Source: Crenobacter cavernae (GTDB lineage Bacteria; Pseudomonadota; Gammaproteobacteria; Burkholderiales; Chromobacteriaceae). From it: a DNA stretch of 64,000 nucleotides. The DNA lies in assembly GCF_003355495.1 (NCBI RefSeq), contig NZ_CP031337.1, forward strand, positions 687,001 to 751,000. Reading direction: 5' to 3'. The translations under genes were made by a program, and so were the position numbers. The notes beneath the pieces were generated by a model, which saw only the letters and a list, made by a program, of their open reading frames with translations, ran no database searches and had not been told where the DNA came from. Of this stretch, positions 7,648-16,541 are shown in pieces. Within the stretch, counting starts at the first letter, position 1, and each line of letters begins with the position of its first letter.

Positions 7648-8496
7648 ATGGAAGAGCCCAGTAAACCGCGCGGCACCTGGCTGGAGAGGCTGTCCGCTTT
7701 CCTGCTGCGCGAACCCGAAGACCGCGAAGAGCTGGTCGAACTGTTGCACGGCGCCTTCGAGCGCCACCTGCTGGACGCCGAAGCGCTCGGCATGATCGAG
7801 GGCGTGCTGTCGGTCGGCGAACTGACGGTGCGCGACGTGATGGTGCCGCGCAGCCAGATGGACGTGATCCGCGTCGACGAGGTCGACCGCTTCCTGCCGT
7901 TCGTGATCGACACCGCGCACTCGCGCTTCCCGGTCATCGGCAACGACAAGGACGACGTGCTCGGCATCCTGCTGGCCAAGGACCTGCTGCGCTACTTCCA
8001 CCAGCCTAAGACCTTCGACCTCAAGGCGCACCTGCGTCCGGCGCTGTTCGTGCCCGAGTCGAAGCCGCTGAACATGCTGTTGCGCGACTTTCGCGCGACG
8101 CGCAACCACATGGCGCTGGTGGTCGACGAATACGGCGGCATCGCCGGCCTCGTCACCATCGAGGACGTTATCGAGCAGATCGTCGGCGACATCGAGGACG
8201 AACACGACCTCGAGGAGGCCGACGACGCCATCGTGCCGGTGCGCGGCAACCGCTTCCGCGTGAAGGCGACCACCGAGATCGCCGACTTCAACGCGCACTT
8301 CGGCACCGCGTTCTCCGACGCCGAGGTCGACACCGTCGGCGGCCTGTTGCTCTCCAAACTCTGCCACCTGCCCAAGCGCGGCGAGGTGCTCGACCTCGAC
8401 GAGCTGCGCATCACCGTGATGCGCGCCGACAGCCGCCGCGTGCACCTCTTGCTGGTCGAACGCGTGCGCGCAGAACCGGACAACAATGCTCAATAA
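7648..8496 (+). CDS. corC: CorC/YbeX-type CBS-domain protein
   Basis: The 282-residue cytosolic protein has two CBS domains (about 60-190, starting with VRDVMVPRSQMDVI and including MALVVDEYGGIAGLVTIED) and a C-terminal CorC_HlyC transporter-associated domain (about 205-280). Members are linked to magnesium and cobalt efflux and, as YbeX, to ribosome metabolism. It starts 8 nt after ybeY and overlaps lnt by 11 nt, fitting the conserved operon. Confidence 0.93.
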   Translation: MEEPSKPRGTWLERLSAFLLREPEDREELVELLHGAFERHLLDAEALGMIEGVLSVGELTVRDVMVPRSQMDVIRVDEVDRFLPFVIDTAHSRFPVIGNDKDDVLGILLAKDLLRYFHQPKTFDLKAHLRPALFVPESKPLNMLLRDFRATRNHMALVVDEYGGIAGLVTIEDVIEQIVGDIEDEHDLEEADDAIVPVRGNRFRVKATTEIADFNAHFGTAFSDAEVDTVGGLLLSKLCHLPKRGEVLDLDELRITVMRADSRRVHLLLVERVRAEPDNNAQ

Positions 8497-9985
8497 ACGC
8501 CCGGGCCGCGCCGCCTGGCTCGCCTTCCTCGTCGCGCTCGTCGCCGGCGCACTCACCGTCTTCGCGTTCGCGCCCTACCGCCTATGGTGGCTGATGCCGC
8601 TGTTGTTGGCCGCGCTCGGCGTGCTGGTCGAGCGCCGCCCGCAGCAGGGCTTCGCGCTCGGCTACGGCTTCGGCCTCGCCGCGTACACGAGCAACTTCCA
8701 CTGGATCTACCAGAGCCTGCACAACGTCGCCGGCCTGCCGGCGTTCATCGCCGCGCCGCTGGTGCTGCTGCTGCCCGCCTACCTCGCGCTCTACCCTGGG
8801 CTGGTGCTGTGGTGGGTCGGCCGCCTCAAGCCTCGGCCAGGCTTGCGCTGGCTGATCGCCTTCCCGGCGGCGTGGACGCTGACCGAGTGGCTCAGGAGCT
8901 GGATGCTGACCGGCTTCCCATGGGGCGCGATCGGCTACAGCCAGATCACCGAGAGCCCGCTGTCGAGCTTCGCGCCGATCGGCGGCATCCATCTGGTGAC
9001 CTTCGCCGTAGCGCTCACCGCCGGCGCCGTGGTCACCCTCTACCGGCTACGCGGCGCGTGGCTGTTGCTGCCCATCGCGGCGTCGACCGCGCTGTGGTGG
9101 GGCGCGGTCGCGCTCAAACCGCTACGCTGGACCGAACCCGCAGGCGCGCCGATCAGCGTCGCACTCGGCCAGGGCAATATCCCGCAGGCGCTGAAGTGGC
9201 GGCCCGACGTCTACGAGATGACGCTGGCCCGCTACTACCGCCAGGTCGCGACCACGCGCGCCGACCTGATGATCCTGCCCGAGACCGCGCTGCCCGCCTT
9301 CCTCGACGACCTGCCGTCAGGTTATCTCACGATGCTGCTCGGCGACGCGACGCGCAAGAACATGGCGCTCGCGCTCGGCATCCCGCGCCACACGCGCGAC
9401 GGCGAGGGCTACCTGAACGCGGTCGTCGCACTGACCGAACCGGGCGCGCCGTCGTACGCCAAGGACCACCTGGTGCCGTTCGGCGAGTTCGTGCCGCTGC
9501 CGCTCGTCACCGGCTGGATCTACCAGTTCATGGACATGCCGCTGTCGGGCTTCTCGCGCGGCGGCGCCCGGCAGGCACCGATCGCGCTCGCCGGCCAGAA
9601 GGTCGCGTTCAACGTCTGCTATGAGGACAGCTTCGGCGAGGAACTGATCGGCCCGGCGAAAAGCGCGACGATGCTCGCCAACGTCAGCAACCTCGCGTGG
9701 TTCGGCAAGAGCAACGCGATGAGCCAGCACCTGCAGCTGTCGCAGGCGCGCGCGCTGGAGACCGGCCGGCCGATGCTGCGCGCGACCAACACCGGCATGA
9801 CTGCGATCATCGGCCCCGACGGCCGCATCGACGCGGTCGCCGCGCCCGACACCGAGCAGGTGCTGACCGGCCAGGTGCAGGGCTACGGTGGCGACACGCC
9901 GTATATGCGCGTCGGCAACATGCCGGTGCTGCTCGGCGCCGCGCTCTTGGCGCTGATCGCCGGCCTGATCGGGCGCCGCCGCTAG
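8486..9985 (+). CDS. lnt: Apolipoprotein N-acyltransferase Lnt
   Basis: Lnt transfers the third acyl chain to the N-terminal cysteine of lipoproteins in the inner membrane. The 499-residue protein has about six N-terminal membrane segments, a periplasmic nitrilase-like domain and one C-terminal membrane segment. The catalytic triad is E266 (ILPETALP), K326 (YAKDHLVPFGEF) and C378 (FNVCYEDSFGE). It is the last gene of the miaB operon. Confidence 0.96.
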   Translation: MLNKRPGRAAWLAFLVALVAGALTVFAFAPYRLWWLMPLLLAALGVLVERRPQQGFALGYGFGLAAYTSNFHWIYQSLHNVAGLPAFIAAPLVLLLPAYLALYPGLVLWWVGRLKPRPGLRWLIAFPAAWTLTEWLRSWMLTGFPWGAIGYSQITESPLSSFAPIGGIHLVTFAVALTAGAVVTLYRLRGAWLLLPIAASTALWWGAVALKPLRWTEPAGAPISVALGQGNIPQALKWRPDVYEMTLARYYRQVATTRADLMILPETALPAFLDDLPSGYLTMLLGDATRKNMALALGIPRHTRDGEGYLNAVVALTEPGAPSYAKDHLVPFGEFVPLPLVTGWIYQFMDMPLSGFSRGGARQAPIALAGQKVAFNVCYEDSFGEELIGPAKSATMLANVSNLAWFGKSNAMSQHLQLSQARALETGRPMLRATNTGMTAIIGPDGRIDAVAAPDTEQVLTGQVQGYGGDTPYMRVGNMPVLLGAALLALIAGLIGRRR

Positions 9986-10012
9986 ACCGAGCAGACCAGG
10001 CCCCAGACGGGG

Positions 10013-10082
10013 CTCGGCCAACCTCTCACACGCCTTTCCCAGCACTTGCTTCATAAACCGCGCGCGACCGACGTTGGCCGAG
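10013..10082. repeat. Inverted pair of CTCGGCCAAC repeats after lnt
   Basis: CTCGGCCAAC at 10013-10022 and GTTGGCCGAG at 10073-10082 flank a 50-nt spacer between the converging lnt and chemoreceptor genes. A one-mismatch copy (CTCGGCCAAG) follows at 10146-10155. Confidence 0.9.
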
Positions 10083-10187
10083 ACCCAAGGCAGGCCGGGT
10101 CCCGCAGCACCGCCCTGACCGCCTTCGCCCCACGTCCGGAAAAGCTCGGCCAAGCTTGAGCCGGGCGCATGCCGCCCCCAAAGCAAA

Positions 10188-10225
10188 ACGCCGCGCCGGC
10201 GGGTTTCCCCGTCGGCGCGGCGTTG
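10188..10225 (-). terminator. Terminator of the chemoreceptor gene
   Basis: A long G+C-rich stem (AACGCCGCGCC / GGCGCGGCGTT with inner pairing around a TTTCCCC-type loop) lies 15 nt beyond the chemoreceptor stop. Read on the minus strand it is followed by TTTTGCTTTG. Confidence 0.75.
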
Positions 10226-10240
10226 CGGCTGGCAATACGC

Positions 10241-12118
10241 TTACAGCCTGAAGCGCGAGAACTGCTGGCGCAGACTGCCCGCCGCTTCGGCCAGGCCCGT
10301 CAAAGTATGATGCGCGCCCTGCAGCGCGCCGTCGCTCTCGATGATGCGGTTGTTGATGCGCTCGGTGCTCTGGGCGATCTGCGTGGTCGCGTTATGCTGC
10401 TCGCTGGTCGACAGCGCGATCTCGCTCATCTTTGCGACCACCGCCTCCATCGTCCGGCGGATCTCGCCGATCTGCGCGACTGCCGCCTGCGTCAGCGCGA
10501 CCCCGCCGTCTACCGAGCCGAGCGCATGCTGCATATTGTCGACCGCCGAGCGCGTCTCGTCGCGGATCGCGCTGACCATGCCCGAGATCTCGACCGTCGC
10601 CGCTCCGGTGCGCTCGGCCAACTTCCTGACCTCGTCGGCGACGACGGCGAAACCGCGGCCCTGCTCGCCAGCGCGCGCCGCCTCGATCGCGGCGTTCAGC
10701 GCCAACAGATTGGTCTGGTCGGCGATGTCCTTGATCACGTTGGTGATGCCGGAAATCTGCTGCGAGCGGCCGTCGAGCGTCGTCAGCATGCCCGACAGCT
10801 CGCGCACCGCGTTCATCGTGCGCTCCATCTCGCGGGTGATGCGTTCCATCGCCTCGGCGCTCTCGCTTGACACCTCGCCGGTGCGCACCACCAGGCCGTC
10901 GGCCTCACGCGCCGCGTCGGCGATGTGCGAGATGCTAATGGTGATCTCCTCCAGCGTCGCGGCGTTCGAGCCGGATACGTCGGCGATCTGCCGCGAATCG
11001 TCGGCGACGCGTTCGATGGTGGAACCTACCGCCTCGACGCCGCCCGACACGCGGTCGGCCTCGTCGCGCACCGCGCGGAACATCGTGTGCAGGCGCTCGA
11101 TGAAGGCGTTGAATGCGTGCGCGGTCTCGGCGATCTCGTCTTCGCCGGCCACCTGGATGCGGCGCGTCAGGTCGCCTTCGCCCGCCGAAATCTCCTTCAT
11201 CGCGTCACGCATGCGGCCGAGGCCCGACAGCATGCGGCCGAGCACGACACCCGCCAGCGGCACCATCGCGAGGAACACGATCAGCGCGGTCGCGAGCACC
11301 GTGTAGAGCAACTTGTTGAGCGGGGCAAGCACCTGGTCGCGGTTGACCACCACGCCGAGGTACCAGTCGGTGCCCGGCACGGCGACGAGACGCGTGAAGT
11401 AGCCGACGCCGTCACTGTCGACCTCGGCCAACTCGCCGCTGTCGGCCAGCGCACCGACCTTCTCTTCACCCAGCGTCGGAATCTTGTCGGCGATCGGTTT
11501 GAGTGTCAGCGACGGGTCGGGGTGCGCGATCACCTTGCCCGACTTCTCGACGAGGAAGGCATAACCGTCGACGTTCAGCTTCACGCCGAGCACCGACTTG
11601 ACCAGCGCGTCGATGAACACGTCGCCGCCGGCGACGCCGACCAGCTGGCCGTTCGCCATCACCGGCGACACCACGGTCACCACCAGCTTCTTGGTATCGA
11701 AGTCGACGTAGGGCTCGGAGATCGCCGGCTTGCCGACCTGCTTCGCCAGCGCGTACCACGGGCGCGCGGTCGGGTCGTAGTCGGGCTTTTGCGGCCGTCC
11801 GTCCGAGTACAGCATGCGCTTGTCGGCGTAACCGACGTAGCTGACGTCGAAGCCGCCGGCGCGGTTCAGGTTGTCCAGATACACGAGGGGCTCGGCCAAC
11901 GTCGCGACCGGCACCGCCGCCTCGACGATGCTGACCTTGCCGCGCGCCCATTCGCCGATCACGTTGCCCTGCCCCGCAACGACGGCCGACAGCTCCTTGG
12001 CGATGCCATCCTCGACGCTCTTCTTCATCTGCAGATAGATCAGGCTGGTCAGCACCACGCCGAGCACGCCCAGCATCAGCGCGATCACCAGGATCATTTT
12101 GGTGCGTAATGAACGCAT
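10241..12118 (-). CDS. Methyl-accepting chemotaxis protein (Cache sensor)
   Basis: The 625-residue transmembrane receptor has a first membrane segment at about 7-28, a periplasmic Cache-type ligand domain (about 35-270), a second membrane segment (about 275-300), a HAMP domain, and a long cytoplasmic coiled coil with the near-invariant signalling tip (NLLALNAAIEAARAGEQGRG). It senses a small ligand and controls the CheA kinase; the ligand is unknown. It is a single-gene unit with its own terminator. Three exact uptake-like repeats lie inside it (10613, 11423, 11891), all read as Leu-Ala-Glu. Confidence 0.92.
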   Translation of the reverse strand: MRSLRTKMILVIALMLGVLGVVLTSLIYLQMKKSVEDGIAKELSAVVAGQGNVIGEWARGKVSIVEAAVPVATLAEPLVYLDNLNRAGGFDVSYVGYADKRMLYSDGRPQKPDYDPTARPWYALAKQVGKPAISEPYVDFDTKKLVVTVVSPVMANGQLVGVAGGDVFIDALVKSVLGVKLNVDGYAFLVEKSGKVIAHPDPSLTLKPIADKIPTLGEEKVGALADSGELAEVDSDGVGYFTRLVAVPGTDWYLGVVVNRDQVLAPLNKLLYTVLATALIVFLAMVPLAGVVLGRMLSGLGRMRDAMKEISAGEGDLTRRIQVAGEDEIAETAHAFNAFIERLHTMFRAVRDEADRVSGGVEAVGSTIERVADDSRQIADVSGSNAATLEEITISISHIADAAREADGLVVRTGEVSSESAEAMERITREMERTMNAVRELSGMLTTLDGRSQQISGITNVIKDIADQTNLLALNAAIEAARAGEQGRGFAVVADEVRKLAERTGAATVEISGMVSAIRDETRSAVDNMQHALGSVDGGVALTQAAVAQIGEIRRTMEAVVAKMSEIALSTSEQHNATTQIAQSTERINNRIIESDGALQGAHHTLTGLAEAAGSLRQQFSRFRL

Positions 12119-12204
12119 GCTATTTCCCCACTGGGCGGCGTGTTATGGGGCAACCCGATCGGCCGCCCAGCGCCCGGGTTGTTGCTTGTTGCTCTAATAC
12201 GGAA

Positions 12205-13098
12205 TCAGCGTAAGGCCGGGCGGTTGGTCAGCCACACGCCCAGACTGACCAGCGCGCCGCCTATCACCATGCTCCACAGCAGCTCTTCTCCAAACAACAG
12301 TACGCCGATCAGCACGGCGAACACCGGGACCAGGTTGGTGAAGACCACGGTGCGCGTCGGGCCGATCGCCTTCACCCCCTCGGCGTACCACAGGAAGGCG
12401 ACCACGGTGGCGAGCAGCCCCAGGTGCAGCAGGGCCAGCCACATCGCGGGGCCAAGAGTCAGCGTCGCGATCATCCGGCCCTCCCACAGCGCCGGCGGCA
12501 ACAGCATCAGCGCACCGGCCAGCGCGGCCCAGGTGGTGCTCGCCAGCGGCGAGAAATGTTGAGCGGCGTTACGCCCCAAGAGCGTGTACGCGCTCCACGC
12601 CAGCGAACTCCCGAAGACGATCAGCTCTCCGGCGCCGACGTGCGATACGAGTTCATTCAGCTCGCCGCGGCTGATCACCAGCGCCGCGCCGAACAAGGAC
12701 ACCGCGACGCCGCCCCAACGCACAAGGCTCAATCTCTGACCATAGACCGCGGTGGCAGCCAGCGCGACGAGCACCGGGTTCAGCGCGACGATCAGCGCGG
12801 CACGGCTGGCCGGCACCCGCTCCAGCCCGAAGAAGAAGCAGATGTTGTAGGCGAACACGCCGGTGAAACCGAGCGCCAGCGCCAGGCGGCCGGCGGCCCC
12901 CGTGGGCCGCAGCAGTCGTTCTCGACGCGCGAGGAGAGCCATCAGCGCCGCCGCAGCGAGCGCAAAGCGCCATTCGGCTACCGCCAGCGGCGCCGCGGCC
13001 TTCGCGGCGTAGCGACCGATAGGAAAAGTCGCCCCCCAGATCAACGTCGTCAGCACCAGCTTGAGATAGATCAACCCGCCTGCTGTTGGCGTGCGCAT
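12205..13098 (-). CDS. EamA/DMT-family transporter
   Basis: The 297-residue protein shows about ten hydrophobic segments in two EamA repeats (starting near LKLVLTTLIWGATFPIGRYA and AGELIVFGSSLAWSAYTLLG), the pattern of inner-membrane drug/metabolite transporters of the DMT superfamily. The substrate is unknown. I chose the ATG at 13098; the frame is open 41 codons further, through the terminator and repeat region, so the longer form is unlikely. A TACAAT at 13114-13119 (minus strand) could be a -10 box very close to the start. Confidence 0.85.
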   Translation of the reverse strand: MRTPTAGGLIYLKLVLTTLIWGATFPIGRYAAKAAAPLAVAEWRFALAAAALMALLARRERLLRPTGAAGRLALALGFTGVFAYNICFFFGLERVPASRAALIVALNPVLVALAATAVYGQRLSLVRWGGVAVSLFGAALVISRGELNELVSHVGAGELIVFGSSLAWSAYTLLGRNAAQHFSPLASTTWAALAGALMLLPPALWEGRMIATLTLGPAMWLALLHLGLLATVVAFLWYAEGVKAIGPTRTVVFTNLVPVFAVLIGVLLFGEELLWSMVIGGALVSLGVWLTNRPALR

Positions 13099-13148
13099 AG
13101 CAAAGATGAATATTGTATCCGGACGTGCATTGTCGGATCGAAAAAGGG

Positions 13149-13185
13149 CTCGGCCAACCCCGGTGTTACCCCAAGGTTGGCCGAG
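13149..13185. repeat. Inverted pair of CTCGGCCAAC repeats upstream of the EamA gene
   Basis: CTCGGCCAAC (13149-13158) and GTTGGCCGAG (13176-13185) pair over 13 bp including flanks (GGCTCGGCCAACC / GGTTGGCCGAGCC) with a loop of about 14 nt. The pair sits between the rplQ terminator and the EamA start. Confidence 0.92.
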
Positions 13186-13206
13186 CCCCGAAAGCACGCC
13201 ACAAAA

Positions 13207-13237
13207 GAAAAAAGCCGGCACGAGGCCGGCTTTTTTC
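13207..13237 (-). terminator. Terminator of the ribosomal protein cluster (after rplQ)
   Basis: A perfect 13-bp stem GAAAAAAGCCGGC / GCCGGCTTTTTTC with a 5-nt loop, T-rich on both strands, begins 16 nt beyond the rplQ stop. It ends the alpha operon and with it the whole cluster. Confidence 0.9.
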
Positions 13238-13252
13238 TTCTACAACCGAGGA

Positions 13253-13645
13253 TTACTCGGCCGCGTCGTCCACCAAGACTTCACCTTCCGGACGGTCCAC
13301 GAGCTCTACCAGAGCCAGCGGGGCGTTGTCGCCCTTGCGGAAACCGTACTTCAGGATGCGCAGGTAGCCGCCGTTGCGCGCTGCAAAGCGCGGGCCCAGA
13401 ACGTCGAACAGTTTGACCACGATATCGCGATCGCGGGTGCGGTCAAATGCCAGACGACGGTTAGCCAGCGACGGCTTCTTGCCCAGGGTGATGAGCGGCT
13501 CAGCCACGCGACGCAGTTCCTTGGCTTTCGGCAGCGTGGTCACGATGGCTTCGTGACGCAGCAGCGAGTTAGCCATGTTACGCAGCATCGCCAGACGGTG
13601 GCTGGTCGTACGATTCAGTTTACGATTGCTATAACGATGACGCAT
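13253..13645 (-). CDS. rplQ: 50S ribosomal protein L17
   Basis: The 130-residue protein begins MRHRYSNRKLNRTTSHR, the L17 signature, and has the usual bacterial length. It binds 23S rRNA near the exit tunnel. It is the last gene of the alpha operon, 24 nt after rpoA, and is followed by a strong terminator. Confidence 0.98.
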   Translation of the reverse strand: MRHRYSNRKLNRTTSHRLAMLRNMANSLLRHEAIVTTLPKAKELRRVAEPLITLGKKPSLANRRLAFDRTRDRDIVVKLFDVLGPRFAARNGGYLRILKYGFRKGDNAPLALVELVDRPEGEVLVDDAAE

Positions 13646-13669
13646 TCTAGTGTCCTTTTATCTCAAGCC

Positions 13670-14653
13670 TTACGGCTTCTCCAGCCCTGCCGGCGGCCAG
13701 TTCTCGAGCTTCATGCCGAGCGTCAGGCCCTTGGAGGAGAGAACTTCTTTAATCTCGTTGAGCGACTTGCGACCCAGATTCGGGGTCTTCAAGAGCTCGG
13801 TCTCGGTGCGCTGGATCAGATCACCGATGTAATAGATGTTCTCTGCCTTCAGGCAGTTGGCCGAGCGAACCGTCAGTTCAAGATCATCGACCGGGCGCAG
13901 CAGAATCGGATCAATCTGAGGCGCCTTTTCCACGACCTCTTCCACCGCCGTTCCTTGCAGATCGGCAAAGATCGACAGTTGATCCACCAGGATACGCGCT
14001 GCCATGCGCACAGCTTCTTCCGGCTCGATCACGCCGTTGGTCTCGATGTCGAGAACCAGGCGGTCGAGGTCGGTACGCTGCTCGACGCGGGCGCTTTCGA
14101 CGCCGAAGCTCACGCGGCTGACCGGCGAGAACGACGCGTCCAGCTGGATGGTGCCGATCGTACGGTTGTCTTCGTGGCTCACGCGCGTCGCTACCGGTTG
14201 GTAACCGCGGCCCAGTTCCACTTTGACTTCCATATCGATCTTGCCGCCCGCCGACAGATGGCAGATCACATGATCCGGGTTGATGACTTCAACATCGTGC
14301 GGAAGCTCGATATCGCTGGCCAGCACAGCGCCTTCACCTTCCTTTTTCAAGGAAAGGATGACGTTGTCGCGACCATGCAGTTTAAGCACCACGCCCTTGA
14401 GGTTGAGGAGGATGTCGACGACATCCTCCCGCACGCCGTCAAGCGCGGAATACTCATGCAAAACGCCAGCGATGGTCACTTCGGTCGGAGCAAAGCCCGG
14501 CATCGACGACAGCAAGATACGGCGCAGTGCATTGCCCAGGGTATGGGCGTAGCCACGCTCGAACGGCTCCATCGACACACGAGCGTGCGTCGAGGAAACC
14601 GGCTGAACGTCGATCAAACGCGGTTTCAGAAATTCCGAAGCGCTGTTTTGCAT
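13670..14653 (-). CDS. rpoA: RNA polymerase alpha subunit
   Basis: The 327-residue subunit has the N-terminal dimerisation/assembly domain (about 1-235) and the C-terminal domain that contacts UP elements and activators (about 250-327, with DDLELTVRSANCL and NLGRKSLNEIKEVL). It lies between rpsD and rplQ as in other proteobacteria. An exact uptake-like repeat at 13856 is translated as Ser-Ala-Asn at the RSANCLK site. Confidence 0.98.
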   Translation of the reverse strand: MQNSASEFLKPRLIDVQPVSSTHARVSMEPFERGYAHTLGNALRRILLSSMPGFAPTEVTIAGVLHEYSALDGVREDVVDILLNLKGVVLKLHGRDNVILSLKKEGEGAVLASDIELPHDVEVINPDHVICHLSAGGKIDMEVKVELGRGYQPVATRVSHEDNRTIGTIQLDASFSPVSRVSFGVESARVEQRTDLDRLVLDIETNGVIEPEEAVRMAARILVDQLSIFADLQGTAVEEVVEKAPQIDPILLRPVDDLELTVRSANCLKAENIYYIGDLIQRTETELLKTPNLGRKSLNEIKEVLSSKGLTLGMKLENWPPAGLEKP

Positions 14654-14676
14654 AGTGATTCCTTAAAGGCTAGCGA

Positions 14677-15297
14677 TTACTTGGAGTAGAATTCCACAAC
14701 GAGCTGTTCGTTGATATCGCTAGACAGTTCGGAACGTTCCGGCGCGCTCTTGAACACGCCTTCCATTTTCTTCGAATCCACCGAAACCCAGGACGGGAAA
14801 CCGGCTTGCTCGGCCAACGCCAGTGCCTCTTGAATGCGCACTTGCTTCTTGGCTTTTTCGCGAACCGTCACCACGTCGCCGGCTTTCACCTGGTAGGACG
14901 GGATGTTGACCACGATGCCGTTCACGGTGACGGCCTTGTGGCTCACCAGCTGACGGGCTTCGGCGCGGGTCGAACCCAGGCCGACGCGGTACACCACGTT
15001 GTCCAGACGCGACTCAAGGATTTGCAGCAGGTTTTCGCCGGTCGAACCCTTGCGACGAACCGCTTCAGCGAAATATTTGCGGAACTGGCGTTCCAGCACG
15101 CCGTAGATACGGCGGACTTTTTGCTTTTCACGCAGCTGGGTGCCGAACTCGGACACGCGCGGTTTTTTCGCACCGTGCTGCCCCGGGGGGGTGTCGAGTT
15201 TGCACTTGGAATCCAGTGCGCGACGCGCGCTCTTCAGGAAAAGGTCAGTTCCTTCGCGACGCGCGAGTTTACATTTTGGGCCGATGTAACGTGCCAT
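14677..15297 (-). CDS. rpsD: 30S ribosomal protein S4
   Basis: The 206-residue protein starts MARYIGPKCKLARREGTDL and has the S4 RNA-binding domain (about 95-160, RLDNVVYRVGLGSTRAEARQ). S4 starts 16S rRNA folding and in enterobacteria represses the alpha operon through the rpsM leader. The exact repeat at 14809 is translated as Leu-Ala-Glu near residue 160. Confidence 0.98.
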   Translation of the reverse strand: MARYIGPKCKLARREGTDLFLKSARRALDSKCKLDTPPGQHGAKKPRVSEFGTQLREKQKVRRIYGVLERQFRKYFAEAVRRKGSTGENLLQILESRLDNVVYRVGLGSTRAEARQLVSHKAVTVNGIVVNIPSYQVKAGDVVTVREKAKKQVRIQEALALAEQAGFPSWVSVDSKKMEGVFKSAPERSELSSDINEQLVVEFYSK

Positions 15298-15315
15298 GTT
15301 CTCACACTCTCCGAA

Positions 15316-15711
15316 TTAGATACGACGTTTTTTGGGCGGACGGCAACCGTTGTGCGGCACCGGCGTCACGTCGGAGATGCTGGTGATCTTGAAACCCAGC
15401 GAGTTGAGGGCACGCACCGCGGATTCGCGACCCGGGCCAGGGCCCTTGATGCGAACTTCGAGGTTCTTCACACCGTATTCTTGGGCAACTTTACCAGCGT
15501 GCTCTGCCGCTACCTGAGCAGCAAAGGGTGTACTCTTGCGCGAGCCTTTGAAACCAGCACCGCCGGAGGTAGCCCAAGAAAGTGCATTCCCTTGACGATC
15601 GGTGATGGTGATGATGGTGTTGTTGAACGAAGCGTGCACGTGCACGATACCTTCGCTAACAGACTTGCGCACCTTCTTGCGTACACGGACAGCTGTGTTT
15701 GCTTTAGCCAT
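15316..15711 (-). CDS. rpsK: 30S ribosomal protein S11
   Basis: The 131-residue protein contains the conserved HVHASFNNTIITITDRQGNA segment and ends in NGCRPPKKRRI, as S11 does. It forms part of the 30S platform. Alpha operon, 18 nt after rpsM. Confidence 0.98.
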   Translation of the reverse strand: MAKANTAVRVRKKVRKSVSEGIVHVHASFNNTIITITDRQGNALSWATSGGAGFKGSRKSTPFAAQVAAEHAGKVAQEYGVKNLEVRIKGPGPGRESAVRALNSLGFKITSISDVTPVPHNGCRPPKKRRI

Positions 15712-15729
15712 TCTCTGTGTTCCTTAAAA

Positions 15730-16092
15730 TTACTTCTTGCCGGCGATCGCCTTGCGCGGGCCCTTACGGGTACGGGCATTGGTGCGAGTACGCTGGCCGC
15801 GGCATGGGAGGCCACGACGATGGCGCATGCCACGGTAGCTGCCCATGTCCATCAAGCGTTTGATGCTCATGGTGATTTCGCGGCGCAGGTCACCTTCAAC
15901 GGTGAACTTAGCCACTTCCTCACGCAGTGTTTCCATCTCTGCGTCGGACAGATCCTTCACCTTGGTGGAAGGAGTCACGCCGGCCGAAGCGCAAATCGCT
16001 TGGGCGCGGGTCAAGCCGATGCCGTAGATGGCCTGCAGGCCGATTACGGCGTGCGCATGGTTGGGGATGTTTACCCCTGCGATACGGGCCAT
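15730..16092 (-). CDS. rpsM: 30S ribosomal protein S13
   Basis: The 120-residue protein starts MARIAGVNIPNHAHAVIGLQ and ends in the basic TNARTRKGPRKAIAGKK tail that reaches toward the P-site tRNA. First gene of the alpha operon, with a promoter-like sequence in the preceding 63-bp gap. Confidence 0.98.
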   Translation of the reverse strand: MARIAGVNIPNHAHAVIGLQAIYGIGLTRAQAICASAGVTPSTKVKDLSDAEMETLREEVAKFTVEGDLRREITMSIKRLMDMGSYRGMRHRRGLPCRGQRTRTNARTRKGPRKAIAGKK

Positions 16093-16123
16093 AGTCTTTC
16101 CTTAAGACCTCGAAAAGTCGAAG

Positions 16124-16152
16124 AGTGTACCACGCAACATCGCGGCTAACAA
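16124..16152 (-). promoter_or_regulatory. Probable alpha-operon promoter (before rpsM)
   Basis: On the minus strand TTGTTA (-35, 16152-16147) and TACACT (-10, 16129-16124) are separated by 17 nt. They lie just after the rpmJ stop and about 30-35 nt before the rpsM start, where enterobacteria also have an alpha-operon boundary. Confidence 0.45.
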
Positions 16153-16155
16153 ATA

Positions 16156-16269
16156 TTAGCCTTGGCGTTGCTTGTGGCGGGGATCCGTGCAGATCACGCG
16201 AACCACGCGATTGCGGCGGATGACTTTGCAATTACGGCAAATTTTCTTTACCGAAGGTTGTACGCGCAT
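16156..16269 (-). CDS. rpmJ: 50S ribosomal protein L36
   Basis: A 37-residue protein starting MRVQPSVKKICRNCKVIRR. It has the zinc ligands C11, C14, C27 and H32 of the zinc-binding (C+) L36 form. It lies between infA and rpsM, the usual place in beta-proteobacteria. Confidence 0.97.
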   Translation of the reverse strand: MRVQPSVKKICRNCKVIRRNRVVRVICTDPRHKQRQG

Positions 16270-16302
16270 TGCAGTTCCTTTCGTACAAAGATCGTATGCG
16301 AA

Positions 16303-16521
16303 TCACTTCGCACGGAACACGATACGGGCACGGGACAGATCGTAAGGTGTCAGTTCGACCGTCACTTTGTCACCCGGCAGGATGCGGATATAAAACTTCC
16401 GCATCTTCCCGGAAATATGCCCCAATACCACGTGTCCATTCTCAAGCTTGACCTTGAAGGTTGCGTTGGGCAACGACTCCACGATTTCGCCCAATATCTG
16501 GATGGTATCTTCTTTAGCCAT
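16303..16521 (-). CDS. infA: Translation initiation factor IF-1
   Basis: The 72-residue product is a single S1/OB domain starting MAKEDTIQILGEIVESLPNA. IF-1 binds the ribosomal A site during initiation. It lies inside the spc operon between secY and rpmJ, as in many beta-proteobacteria. Confidence 0.97.
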   Translation of the reverse strand: MAKEDTIQILGEIVESLPNATFKVKLENGHVVLGHISGKMRKFYIRILPGDKVTVELTPYDLSRARIVFRAK

Positions 16522-16541
16522 AACCCAGCGAACTCGGTCAC

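Noticed and set aside
8831..8840. CTCGGCCAGG in lnt as a further repeat copy
   Set aside because: Two mismatches to the 10-mer; not counted as evidence.
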